A program made the position numbers and the translations under genes. Shown here piece by piece: positions 7,516 through 16,314 of a DNA stretch of 64,000 nucleotides. Within the stretch, counting starts at the first letter, position 1; each line of letters begins with the position of its first letter. The notes under the pieces were generated by a model that saw nothing but the letters and a program-made list of their open reading frames with translations, made no database searches and was not told where the DNA came from. The stretch covers positions 2,232,001-2,296,000 of the forward strand of contig NZ_AP027058.1 of assembly GCF_027925025.1 (NCBI RefSeq). The letters run 5' to 3'. The stretch is from Limnohabitans sp. MORI2. GTDB taxonomy: Bacteria; Pseudomonadota; Gammaproteobacteria; Burkholderiales; Burkholderiaceae_C.

Positions 7516-8784
7516 ATGCTCCGTTCCCTCTTCGTCGATTTCAACAGCTACTTCGCTTCGGTTGAGCAACAACTCAACCCCGCGCTGCGTGGGCGGCCAG
7601 TGGGGGTGGTGCCGGTGTTGGCCGACACGTCGTGCTGCATTGCCGCGAGTTATGAGGCCAAGGCGTTGGGCATTGGCACGGGCACTGGGGTGGCCGAGGC
7701 GCGGCGACTGTGCCCTGACATTGCCATCGTGCTGGCCGACCACGCCAAGTATGTGGAGATGCACCACCGCGCGGTGGCGGTGGTGGACACCACGGCCCCT
7801 GTGCGCCAAGTGCTGTCGATTGACGAAATGGAGTGCGAGCTCACAGGCCGCTGGCAAGCGCCCGATCGTGCGCTAGCTTTGGCGCAGCGCGTGAAGGCCG
7901 AGGTGGTGGCGCAGCTGGGCGAGTGCATGCGCACGTCGGTGGGCATTGCGCCCAACACCTTGCTGGCCAAGCTGGCGTCGAACATGCAAAAGCCCGATGG
8001 GCTGACGATGCTGCAAGCGCACGAGTTGCCGCAGCGGTTGTACGCGCTCAAGTTGTCGGCCATCAACGGCATTGGCCCGCGCATGCAACGCAGGCTGAAC
8101 GCCTGCGGCATTCACACGGTGGAGCAGCTGTATGCCGCGCCACGCGAGCTGTTGCGCACTGCTTGGGGCGGCGTGGCAGGGGCCGAGATGTACGACAAGC
8201 TGCGCGGCCAGTGGTACGGCCCGCGTGAGACGGTGGCGCGTTCGCTGGGCCACTCGCATGTGCTGCCGCCCGACTTGCGCCACCCCGCAGGCGCGTTGGC
8301 GGTGCTCAACCGCCTCACGCAAAAAGCAGCCATGCGCCTGCGCAAGCAACAGGTGTATGCCACCAGCATGAGCGTGCATATACGCTGGCGCAACGCACGC
8401 GGCCAACATGAGGGCGACGAGCGCGCAGCCCAGGTGGGCGAAACGCAAGACACCGCGTTTTTGCTGCACACCCTCGACACGCTGTGGCACAGCGGCTTGC
8501 ACCGTTGGCCCAAGCCCGTGAGCGTGGGCGTGCAACTGCACGGCTTGGTGCCTGCGGTGCAACACACGATGGATTTATTCGGCGATGGCGCTGAGCCTGT
8601 GGGTGCAACATCAACGCGTGCAACGGCCCCAAAAGACCGCAGCAAACTCATGGCCGCACTCGATGCCCTGAACGGCAAGCACGGCAAAAACACGGTGTAC
8701 TTCGCCAGCGCCCAAGCGGGGCTAGACCACGCGCCGATGCGGATTGCGTTTAACCGGATACCGGATTTGGAGTCGGAGCGTTAA
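7516..8784 (+). CDS. Y-family (DinB/UmuC-like) DNA polymerase
   Basis: A translesion DNA polymerase. The 422 residues start MLRSLFVDFNSYFASVEQQL with the first catalytic Asp (VDFN) and a phenylalanine at the steric-gate position. The second acidic pair is in LSIDEMECEL, then TSVGIAPNTLLAKLASNMQKPDG, the helix-hairpin-helix NGIGPRMQRRLNACGI, and a little-finger domain. The active site looks intact. The start is set by family alignment; no ribosome site precedes it because the LexA box occupies that space. No imuA or dnaE2 neighbour is present. Confidence 0.92.
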   Translation: MLRSLFVDFNSYFASVEQQLNPALRGRPVGVVPVLADTSCCIAASYEAKALGIGTGTGVAEARRLCPDIAIVLADHAKYVEMHHRAVAVVDTTAPVRQVLSIDEMECELTGRWQAPDRALALAQRVKAEVVAQLGECMRTSVGIAPNTLLAKLASNMQKPDGLTMLQAHELPQRLYALKLSAINGIGPRMQRRLNACGIHTVEQLYAAPRELLRTAWGGVAGAEMYDKLRGQWYGPRETVARSLGHSHVLPPDLRHPAGALAVLNRLTQKAAMRLRKQQVYATSMSVHIRWRNARGQHEGDERAAQVGETQDTAFLLHTLDTLWHSGLHRWPKPVSVGVQLHGLVPAVQHTMDLFGDGAEPVGATSTRATAPKDRSKLMAALDALNGKHGKNTVYFASAQAGLDHAPMRIAFNRIPDLESER

Positions 8785-9326
8785 CGCGTCAAGGGGGCAG
8801 CTATTTGCACACTGGCGCGTCGGCTTAACGCTTCTTCGTTTTGAGCTTTCAGCACATCCAAACTGCGCTTGAACTGTTTGATCCAGTCAATCACTTGTAG
8901 ATTGAGTTCGGCCAAGCGTTGCTCCATCGGTTTAGAACTGGGCATGAGCAAACGAGCCAAGCTTTGGTTCAGGGCCATGGTGTGACGCGCCAGATCATCG
9001 TCGGTGGTCAAAGCCACATCGTTACCCGCGTTTTGCACAGTTCGCAAATGTTCGGTCAACAGCTCGGCCAAGGCTTTGTCACGCGCAGTTGAAAACACAA
9101 GGCTGTTGACCATGGCATCGGTGGCGGTCATGTACCGCAACCCAGCTTCTTTGAGGGCTTTGAATTCAGCGGCCCGTTCACCCGCGAGTTGTTTGGCGAG
9201 ATCTGTTTGCACTTGGCGTGTGCTCGCACGTTCGTGTTGGTAGTTCGTGACCCAACTCCCGCTCAGTGTGCCGATGACGCCAATCAAGCCAGCGAGCAAA
9301 GGGAACAGCCAGTCTTTGCGATCCAT
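8781..9326 (-). CDS. Membrane-anchored protein of unknown function
   Basis: Not recognised. The 181 residues begin MDRKDWLFPLLAGLIGVIG, one transmembrane helix (about residues 7-27), followed by a long, charged, mostly helical region likely to form a coiled coil (QVQTDLAKQLAGERAAEFKAL onward). No catalytic motif is visible. The end is convergent with the polymerase gene, and the two stop codons share the palindrome TTAA (8781-8784). Confidence 0.75.
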   Translation of the reverse strand: MDRKDWLFPLLAGLIGVIGTLSGSWVTNYQHERASTRQVQTDLAKQLAGERAAEFKALKEAGLRYMTATDAMVNSLVFSTARDKALAELLTEHLRTVQNAGNDVALTTDDDLARHTMALNQSLARLLMPSSKPMEQRLAELNLQVIDWIKQFKRSLDVLKAQNEEALSRRASVQIAAPLTR

Positions 9327-9350
9327 AAAAATCCTGCGCCATGCAGTTTT

Positions 9351-9365
9351 GTTGCGATACGCAAC
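9351..9365. repeat. Inverted repeat GTTGCG-ATA-CGCAAC
   Basis: Perfect 6-bp arms with a 3-bp centre, 25 bp upstream of the start of the unknown membrane protein gene (start 9326, minus strand). The position and symmetry would suit a small operator, but no regulator is known. Confidence 0.3.
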
Positions 9366-9402
9366 TATAACTAAAATGGATTACAAATTAACCCGGATTA
9401 AT

Positions 9403-10236
9403 TCATAGACCTGCCGTCACGATCCAGCCTTCCAGCGGGTCACACATGGGCAGGCCGTAGTTCAAATCACCCGCTTCGTATTGAGTTTGGGCCCACGCGG
9501 CTTGCACCATGCAGAGCACCGCGTCTAGGCTGTCGCCGCTGGCATCGTCCACCAAGATGTCATGCTGAGCGTGGGTGAGCTTGAGACGCAGGTTCAAACG
9601 AGTTTGCCCCACTTCGAGGGCTTGGAGCAGTTGCTTTCGGGCGATCAAACGCTCAGGGGTTTGTTTGGCTTTGTCGTCGCTTTTGTAGCTGATGTTGCCA
9701 ATGAGTTCACGCGCCAACAAACCCGGGTAGGCCTCCAGCGCAATACGTGATGGGTCTGCCATGTGTAAGCGTGGCAGCGTGACGCCCGCCTCGATGAGCA
9801 GCGGTACACCCGCATGCAGCATGTAGGCGACGGGCGGGTTGACCCACTTCATGGATGGGCTGGAGCCTGCGGGGGTATCGGTAGCGCGATGGGCAAACTT
9901 GCCACCCACGGGGCGCGCATCGCAAAAGGCTTTGAAGGTGGCACGTATGTCGGCGCGGCTGAGTGCGGTGTAGTGCTGCATGCAGGGCAACCAGTCGGTG
10001 GGCCAACCCAAAGCTTCGACCAATTCGCGTGGCAAGCCAAAAGGCAAGTCAAAGCCACCCACCCACGCTTGAGGCTGTTTGAGCCAATCAGCAAAAGAGA
10101 CCAAGGTGTCAAACCGCAGCAGGCTTTGTAGTTGCACGCGTCCTGCTTTGGCGTGGCCCAGCGCCACAACAATAGGTTTTCGTGGGGTAGGGCTGCTGCT
10201 GAAGTCGCATCCCAATAGGCATGGCGAAGCGGTCAT
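9403..10236 (-). CDS. DUF429 domain protein
   Basis: A 277-residue protein of the DUF429 family, whose function is not established. The core shows LLGCDFSSSPT near the N-terminus (nuclease-fold-like acidic strand), VGGFDLPFGLP, and a C-terminal SGDSLDAVLCMVQAAWA, with acidic residues at strand ends as in RNase H-like folds; that reading is inference. The ATG at 10236 overlaps the EamA stop as ATGA, so it is co-translated with the transporter. The longer frame to 10296 was rejected because it runs into the transporter gene. Confidence 0.82.
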   Translation of the reverse strand: MTASPCLLGCDFSSSPTPRKPIVVALGHAKAGRVQLQSLLRFDTLVSFADWLKQPQAWVGGFDLPFGLPRELVEALGWPTDWLPCMQHYTALSRADIRATFKAFCDARPVGGKFAHRATDTPAGSSPSMKWVNPPVAYMLHAGVPLLIEAGVTLPRLHMADPSRIALEAYPGLLARELIGNISYKSDDKAKQTPERLIARKQLLQALEVGQTRLNLRLKLTHAQHDILVDDASGDSLDAVLCMVQAAWAQTQYEAGDLNYGLPMCDPLEGWIVTAGL

Positions 10237-11138
10237 GCCAGCCCCAACATCGCCACCCCCGCAGCAATGAGCAAGGCACCAAGCACGCGTAACCAACGGT
10301 CGCCCTCACCCAACAAGTGCCCGCCAATGAGCGCCGCAAAAAGCATAGACACCTCACGTGCAGGTGCTACCAAAGACAAAGGCGAGGTTTGCATGGCATA
10401 CAAGATCAGCACATACGAAATGGGCGTGACCGTACCGACGATGAGCGCGTACTTCCACTGTTGACGCCACAGCGTCCAAGCGGCGGGTCGGTCGCGCAAC
10501 ACCACAGGCGTCAACAAGGCAAAGCGAGTCAAGTTTTCCAAATAGTGCAACAAGACTGGCGACATCAACAGCACCTTCACCGCATAGCCATCCACCACGG
10601 TGTAACTGGCAATGAATAGGCCCGTCAGCACGCCATAGCGCAAGCCTGCGCGGCACAGGCGTTGAGATACCAGCTGCGCGTCATTGACCACATCGGCACG
10701 TCGCCAATCGGTGATGAGCTTAGGCCCACCAGCAATTAAGAACACACCACTCACTACACCCGCAACACCCAAAGCACCGATGTACGACATGGATTCGCCC
10801 AACCATACCAAGGCCACCAGCGATGACAACAAGGGGCCTGTGCCACGCGCCAAGGGATACACCACGGTCAAATCAGCATGGCGATAACCGCGTAGCAAGA
10901 CCACAAAGTACAGCACGTGCAACACGCCACTGGCGATGACAAAACCCCACTCCCATGCACCCCACTGCGGCAACACATCCCATCCGATCCAAACCCCTAC
11001 AGGAGCCCAAACCACCATGGCAACGCCTGCGGTGAAGCAAGCAAAGCGTGCATCACCGCCCGCTTTCTTAGCGAGGATGTTCCACAAAGCATGCAGCAGC
11101 CCTGCGAGTAAAACGATGGAGAGAGCGTTGGCGCTCAA
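10233..11138 (-). CDS. EamA/DMT family transporter
   Basis: An inner-membrane permease of the drug/metabolite transporter superfamily. The 301 residues contain about ten hydrophobic helices in two EamA halves. The first half has LLHALWNILAKKAG and YPLARGTGPLLSSL, and the second has PISYVLILYAMQTSPLSLVA and the terminal AGVAMLGLA. The substrate is not predictable. It is the upstream partner of the DUF429 gene with a 4-bp overlap. Confidence 0.88.
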   Translation of the reverse strand: MSANALSIVLLAGLLHALWNILAKKAGGDARFACFTAGVAMVVWAPVGVWIGWDVLPQWGAWEWGFVIASGVLHVLYFVVLLRGYRHADLTVVYPLARGTGPLLSSLVALVWLGESMSYIGALGVAGVVSGVFLIAGGPKLITDWRRADVVNDAQLVSQRLCRAGLRYGVLTGLFIASYTVVDGYAVKVLLMSPVLLHYLENLTRFALLTPVVLRDRPAAWTLWRQQWKYALIVGTVTPISYVLILYAMQTSPLSLVAPAREVSMLFAALIGGHLLGEGDRWLRVLGALLIAAGVAMLGLA

Positions 11139-11157
11139 GCGCTAACCAACAAGCGCC

Positions 11158-11583
11158 TCAGGCGCGACCGATGATGGACGCAGTGGCCATCAGTTCTTCC
11201 AGCAACGCAAACGAGACCTGACCCGACACGCTGTAGGGGTCAAGCTCTGGCGTTTCGGAGTACTTCAACACGATGGATGGGTTGAGTTTGTCCAAGCGCA
11301 CTTGACCCATGGTCCAACCGCCAAAGCGGCGTTCGGTGATTTCTTCATAGGCAAGCACCACAACGTCTTTGTGACGTGGGTCTTTGACGATTTGGCTGTA
11401 AAGCGCATTGACTTGATTGCGGCCACCTTCGATGGCTTGCAAATAAATCCCACCGCCATAGCACAGCACACCCGTGATGCCATTGGCCAAGTTGTGCTCG
11501 CGCGAGCTAGCCAAGATGGATTCGGTTTGCTCAGGTGTTTCGGGATGAACAGAGCGGCTCACATACAACAAACGAACGAGCAT
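11158..11583 (-). CDS. BLUF-domain blue-light sensor
   Basis: A stand-alone flavin photoreceptor of 141 residues. The BLUF signature is complete: LLYVSRS with the flavin-side tyrosine (residue 7), NGITGVLCYGGGIYLQAIEG with the asparagine and glutamine, and GGWTMG with the tryptophan and methionine of the switching loop. The last 40 residues are the usual capping helices. There is no output domain, so it probably acts by binding a partner. It starts 4 bp after the folE stop, so co-transcription with GTP cyclohydrolase I is very likely. Confidence 0.92.
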   Translation of the reverse strand: MLVRLLYVSRSVHPETPEQTESILASSREHNLANGITGVLCYGGGIYLQAIEGGRNQVNALYSQIVKDPRHKDVVVLAYEEITERRFGGWTMGQVRLDKLNPSIVLKYSETPELDPYSVSGQVSFALLEELMATASIIGRA

Positions 11584-11587
11584 GGCA

Positions 11588-12286
11588 TCAACCTTTAGGA
11601 ATCAGAGACAAAAATTCGCGGCGCAAATTGGGGTCTTTCAAGAAAGCGCCACGCATGACCGAGTTGATCATCTTGCTGTCCATGTCTTTCACCCCGCGCC
11701 ACGACATACAGAAATGGCTAGCTTCCATCACGATGGCCAAGCCATCGGGCTGTGTTTTTTCTTGAATGAGGTCGGCGAGTTGGACGACAGCTTCTTCTTG
11801 AATTTGGGGACGACCCATGACCCATTCGGCCAAGCGTGCGTACTTGGACAGGCCAATGACGTTGGTGCGCTCATTGGGCAACACGCCAATCCAAATTTTG
11901 CCAATCACGGGGCAAAAGTGATGGCTACAAGCGCTGCGCACGGTGATGGGGCCGACAATCATCAGCTCGTTGAGGTGTTCCGCGTTGGGAAATTCGGTGA
12001 TGGCCGGCGCTTTGACGTAGCGGCCTTTGAAAACTTCTTGCAAGTACATCTTGGCCACGCGACGTGCGGTGTCGCCCGTGTTGTGGTCGTGCTCGGTATC
12101 AATCACCAAGCTATCGAGCACGCCTTGCATCTTGCTTTCGACTTCGTCGAGCAAGGCTTCTAATTCGCCGGGTTGGATGAACTCGGCGATGTTGTCGTTG
12201 CTATGAAAGCGTTTGCGGGCGGCAGTGATGCGCTCGCGTATCTTGACAGATACGGGCGTGCCTTCGAAGTTGTCTTTTGCAGTCAT
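11588..12286 (-). CDS. folE: GTP cyclohydrolase I
   Basis: It opens GTP to 7,8-dihydroneopterin triphosphate, the first step of folate (and tetrahydrobiopterin or queuosine precursor) synthesis. The 232 residues have zinc and active-site residues in VRSACSHHFCPVIGKIW (Cys, His), VIGLSKYARLAEW, and the second zinc cysteine in EASHFCMSWRGVK. The N-terminal 30 residues are an extension of the usual fold. It is followed within 4 bp by the BLUF gene. Confidence 0.96.
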   Translation of the reverse strand: MTAKDNFEGTPVSVKIRERITAARKRFHSNDNIAEFIQPGELEALLDEVESKMQGVLDSLVIDTEHDHNTGDTARRVAKMYLQEVFKGRYVKAPAITEFPNAEHLNELMIVGPITVRSACSHHFCPVIGKIWIGVLPNERTNVIGLSKYARLAEWVMGRPQIQEEAVVQLADLIQEKTQPDGLAIVMEASHFCMSWRGVKDMDSKMINSVMRGAFLKDPNLRREFLSLIPKG

Positions 12287-12332
12287 GGGGATGATGGTAT
12301 CAGCGAAGCAAAGCCCCTACAGGACAGCGTCT

Positions 12333-13514
12333 TCAGTAGCGTTTACCCGTTAAAAACACGCCAAAACGCAGCACCAGAGCAGCCCCCCAATCCACCAGTT
12401 GTTGCCACCACCCCCGTTGCGCAAAGCTGTTGGCCTCGACTTTGGTGGAACCGGTTTGAATGGCTTGGTGCAAGCTGTCTTGTAAGCGTTGGGCAAAGGC
12501 TGCATCACGCACCACCACATTGGCCTCGCGCGCTAACAACAAACTAAAGGGATCTAAGTTAGACGAGCCCACGGTGGCCCAATGGCCATCGACCACTGCC
12601 ACTTTGGCGTGCAACACGCTGGCGTGGTACTCGTAAATTTCTACGCCTGCCGTCAAGAGTTGGCTGTAGAGCTGGCGTGAAGCACGGTAGGGTAAAAAAT
12701 ACTCGTACTTACCTTGCAGCAGCAAACGCACGCGCACACCACGGCGCGCAGCCAGCATCAAGGCGCGACGCAAGCGTAAGCCTGGAAAGAAATACGCACT
12801 GGCCACCACCACCTCGTGCCGTGCTGCGCCAATGGCCTTGCGATACGCACGCTCAATTTGCGTGCGGTGACGCACGTTGTCGCGCAGCACCAATTGCACG
12901 GTACCGTGCGTAGGCAACGCAAGGCCTTGATCTGCGCTGCGCAAGGCCTCAAACGCACCTGCAATGTCTTGGCTACGCAACTCACGCATCGCCTCAATGC
13001 GTGACCACAGTTGAGACATGGCATCGTGCACATGCGCCACCAAAGGACCGCGCAAACTCACACCGTAATCCAAACGCGGTTGCTCTAGGCCCTCCGGCAC
13101 GTTGGGATCAATGAAGTCATCCAACAAATTGATGCCGCCGCAAAATGCCACATCACGGTCCACCACACACAGTTTGCGGTGCAAGCGCCGCCAACGACTG
13201 GGCAACCAAAAGCCCACACCCGTCAGGGGCGAATACACGCGGCACTGCACCCCTGCATTTTCAAAACGCCGCGCCCACTCAAGTGGTAAGGCGCCTGTAC
13301 CCACACCATCGACCACCACGCAGACACGTACGCCACGCTGCGCAGCGCGCACCAAAGCTCGGGCGACCTCGCCACCTGCCCCCGCAAAGTCGAAGATATA
13401 CGTTTCCAGCAGCACTTCATGTTGCGCATGGTCAAACGCATCGATCAGTGCAGGAAACAACGCCACGCCGCTGCGCAACAAACGAATGTCATGTGCGGCG
13501 TGTTGGGTGTTCAT
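12333..13514 (-). CDS. clsB: ClsB-like cardiolipin synthase (phospholipase D superfamily)
   Basis: It likely makes cardiolipin or other phosphatidyl-transfer products at the inner membrane. The 393 residues have two HKD motifs, HRKLCVVD in the first half followed by CGGINLLDDF, and HAKVAVVD in the second followed by VGSSNLDPFSL. No N-terminal membrane helices are present, as in ClsB and unlike ClsA. The ATG at 13514 overlaps the stop of the EEP gene by 4 bp, as in E. coli ybhP-clsB order. Confidence 0.9.
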   Translation of the reverse strand: MNTQHAAHDIRLLRSGVALFPALIDAFDHAQHEVLLETYIFDFAGAGGEVARALVRAAQRGVRVCVVVDGVGTGALPLEWARRFENAGVQCRVYSPLTGVGFWLPSRWRRLHRKLCVVDRDVAFCGGINLLDDFIDPNVPEGLEQPRLDYGVSLRGPLVAHVHDAMSQLWSRIEAMRELRSQDIAGAFEALRSADQGLALPTHGTVQLVLRDNVRHRTQIERAYRKAIGAARHEVVVASAYFFPGLRLRRALMLAARRGVRVRLLLQGKYEYFLPYRASRQLYSQLLTAGVEIYEYHASVLHAKVAVVDGHWATVGSSNLDPFSLLLAREANVVVRDAAFAQRLQDSLHQAIQTGSTKVEANSFAQRGWWQQLVDWGAALVLRFGVFLTGKRY

Positions 13515-14248
13515 GGCGCATCCCACGCAAACTCAACCAGCAGGGGTAAGTGGTCAGACATTCGACCCCAAATTGGACCTCGCGGCACATGGGTAGCCAC
13601 ACGGTGCACGCCACGCGCGTACACATGATCGAGCTGCACCAGCGGTAAACGCGAGGGATAGGTGGCATGTGGTTTGTCTTCGTTGGTGTGTAACCCCACG
13701 GTGTCCATCATTTTGGCGACAGCGTTGCCCCAATCATTGAAATCGCCGGCCACCAAGAGTGGGGCATCGGCAGGCACTTCGCGTGCGATGAAATCATGCA
13801 ACTGCTGCGTTTGCCGAATACGGCTGCCTGGCAGCAGCCCCAAGTGCACCACGATGACATGCACCACTCGCCCCTGCATATCCACCGACACATGCAACAA
13901 GCCTCGTTGTTCTAAGCGATGGTCTGACATGTCTTCATGGCGATGTTGCAACACAGGCCAACGGCTGAGCAAGGCATTGCCATGCTCACCGTGTTTGGTG
14001 ATGGCATTGGTGCAATACACCGGCGTGTAGCCCTCGGGCGCTAAAAAATCAGCTTGCCCTTGCTTAGGCCAGTGCTTGAAACGACGCTCTTGCTGACGAT
14101 TAAAGCCACGAACTTCTTGCAAGCACACAAGGTCGGCATCAAACTGCTCGACGGCGTGCCCGAGGTTATGGATTTCCAAGCGACGCGCTGGGCCCAAGCC
14201 TTGCACGCCCTTGTGAATGTTGTAGGTTGCTATGCGAAAAGTATTCAT
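13511..14248 (-). CDS. Endonuclease/exonuclease/phosphatase family protein (YbhP-like)
   Basis: A metal-dependent phosphodiesterase-fold protein of 245 residues. Visible EEP motifs: ATYNIHKG, VCLQEV (metal-binding Glu), VAGDFNDW (Asp/Asn), LDHVYARG and MSDHLPLLVE (catalytic Asp-His). I chose the ATG at 14248, directly before the first motif; the frame is open 25 codons upstream without conservation. It overlaps the ClsB gene as ATGA, so it probably acts with it in lipid turnover. The real substrate is unknown. Confidence 0.87.
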   Translation of the reverse strand: MNTFRIATYNIHKGVQGLGPARRLEIHNLGHAVEQFDADLVCLQEVRGFNRQQERRFKHWPKQGQADFLAPEGYTPVYCTNAITKHGEHGNALLSRWPVLQHRHEDMSDHRLEQRGLLHVSVDMQGRVVHVIVVHLGLLPGSRIRQTQQLHDFIAREVPADAPLLVAGDFNDWGNAVAKMMDTVGLHTNEDKPHATYPSRLPLVQLDHVYARGVHRVATHVPRGPIWGRMSDHLPLLVEFAWDAP

Positions 14249-14349
14249 GAATTCATTAACGGATGACTTGAAATGTAAAGCCCTCTTTAAAATGCATAGG
14301 CACGATCGATTGATAGCGTTCAAATATATCCAACCACATGCTACAGATC

Positions 14350-16314
14350 ATGAATCATCGCTTCGTCGTTCCCCTCGTCCTCACCCTCATTCTGACTGGA
14401 TGCGGCGGCGGATCGGGCGGCAACGCACTGAGCGATGTACCCAATGCCACCGTTGCCGCACAGGTGCAAGACATAACCCCGGATAACAACGACGACACAG
14501 CATCCGTTTTTGTCGCGTTAGACAGTAGCAGCACCTCGGTTTCAGGGTTAATCACCGCCTATCAAACAGCCGATGAGCAACGCGTGCAAAGTCAAAAAAA
14601 CTTTTTGGCCTCTCTCCAGGCGAATGCAGGGCAAGCCTTAAACGGTGCAACCGGTGGCAACTGCACCACCTCTGATTTGGCAACACGCATCAACCAAGCC
14701 CACACACCCAGTTCTGGCAATGTGGTGCGCATTGATCTCAATGCTTGCGAATTAGGACTACTTCCCAGAATCAAAGGGGTCAGCGCTGTACATGCTGACA
14801 TTCCTATGTCTACGCAAAGCATCACCAGCAACACGGTTAGCAGAACCAACGATGCGATCAAACTCAGTTTTGACGGCTCAACCGCACAACCAACGCTGAA
14901 TGCCCGTGTGGCCGATGGCACAGGTCAAGTGATTGCGCTGATGGACTCTGGCGTCGAGAACAATCATCCTGCATTGGGTAACAACAAGATTCTCAATGGG
15001 GTTTGCTTTTCCACGCCATCCAATGGCGGAAAAGGGTTTTGCCCCAATGGTCAAAGCTCAGACACCACCACATCAACAGCAGGTCGAAGCTGTGCTGACA
15101 CATGGAGTGGAACGCGTGACGAGGCCATTCTGGCGGGCTGCGGTCACGGCACAGGCATGGCTGCTGCGGCTGGCATGAATTACAGCGCGAATGGGGTTGT
15201 CGCCAAAGGCATTGCACCCAACACACAAATTTTGCCGATTCAGGTTTTTAGCGAGACCATCACCAGCACAGGCAAAAGCCTGTCCGCTTCAGCGGGAGAT
15301 TTGCTGGCTGGCATTGAATGGGTCACCAATGAAGCGCGTCGCCGGCGTGCAGCAGGGCAAGCGCCCATCGTGGTCATGAACATGAGTTTGGGCGGTGGCA
15401 GCTACACGGCGGCGTGTGACACAGACTACGTGGGCGGCCTGTTCAAAACGGCATTTAGCAACTTGCGTAACCAAGGCGTCCTGCCTATCGTTGCCACGGG
15501 CAATGGGGGCACAAGAAATGCCATTTCATTCCCCGCATGTGTGAGCAATACCCTCAGCGTATCTGCCGCCAAGTTGAATTACAGCGGTTTAGCCAGCTAT
15601 GCCAATTTCAGTGCACAAACCAAATTGATTGCCTTAGGCGGCGATGTCGATGGTTCTGGGCGCTATGCATTGCCGGTGTTGTGCCCCACAGCAAACAACT
15701 TTGATTGCTGGCAGGAAGTCGCTGGCACATCGCCCGCAACAGCCCTGACCTCAGGTGGCGTTGCCGCACTGTATAGCGTCAAGCCTAACGCGACTTTGGC
15801 TGACGTCGAGAGTGCTTTGGTCACTGACATTGCGGCTTTGGGTTTAAGTGGTTCATCCGCCATGCACCTCAGTGTGAATGACGGCACTCAAACCCTCACA
15901 CGACCTGCGCTGCGTTTAACCGCCAGTGGCTATCGCTTGCTGGGCATCTCCGAAAGCAACGGGGCAGCATCCAGCACCAACAACACCAACAATGACACCG
16001 CGATTGCCCAAGCGCAAATTTGCTTATTTAGCAAACCGGGCTACGTCGGTGCGATGGCTTGCACCACACAAGCGTATGACACTGGAACGGCCAACGCATT
16101 GTTCTATCGTTTCACGGGTAAGGTTGGCTCTGTTCGAATCACCGATGTGCGAACCAATGCCAACTTGGCTGCTAATAAAGTCACCGTCACACTTTATGCG
16201 GCACTGAGCACAAGCAGCCAATCAGGCTCGGTCAGCGTCTCGACAGCTGACACCACACGTTTGACCATCTTCAATAATCCGACCATTCGCATGATTCGAA
16301 TTCAAAACCAATGA
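14350..16314 (+). CDS. Subtilisin-like (S8) serine protease, predicted lipoprotein
   Basis: The 654 residues from the ATG at 14350 begin with a lipoprotein signal ending LILTGC (lipid-attached Cys18), then a low-complexity linker. The S8 triad is complete: Asp in IALMDSGVENNHPAL, His in GCGHGTGMA, oxyanion Asn in VATGNGG, and Ser in AGTSPATALTSGGVAAL. The last about 110 residues, after a Thr/Asn-rich hinge, form a separate beta-rich domain beginning near AQICLFSKPGYVG. Another ATG at 14338 is possible; neither has a clear ribosome site. The stop overlaps the next gene as ATGA. Confidence 0.88.
   Translation: MNHRFVVPLVLTLILTGCGGGSGGNALSDVPNATVAAQVQDITPDNNDDTASVFVALDSSSTSVSGLITAYQTADEQRVQSQKNFLASLQANAGQALNGATGGNCTTSDLATRINQAHTPSSGNVVRIDLNACELGLLPRIKGVSAVHADIPMSTQSITSNTVSRTNDAIKLSFDGSTAQPTLNARVADGTGQVIALMDSGVENNHPALGNNKILNGVCFSTPSNGGKGFCPNGQSSDTTTSTAGRSCADTWSGTRDEAILAGCGHGTGMAAAAGMNYSANGVVAKGIAPNTQILPIQVFSETITSTGKSLSASAGDLLAGIEWVTNEARRRRAAGQAPIVVMNMSLGGGSYTAACDTDYVGGLFKTAFSNLRNQGVLPIVATGNGGTRNAISFPACVSNTLSVSAAKLNYSGLASYANFSAQTKLIALGGDVDGSGRYALPVLCPTANNFDCWQEVAGTSPATALTSGGVAALYSVKPNATLADVESALVTDIAALGLSGSSAMHLSVNDGTQTLTRPALRLTASGYRLLGISESNGAASSTNNTNNDTAIAQAQICLFSKPGYVGAMACTTQAYDTGTANALFYRFTGKVGSVRITDVRTNANLAANKVTVTLYAALSTSSQSGSVSVSTADTTRLTIFNNPTIRMIRIQNQ

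Noticed and set aside
9387..9403. AATTAA-CCCGGA-TTAATT symmetry at the end of the DUF429 gene
   Set aside because: Short, AT-only arms and no clear link to a gene start; likely chance.
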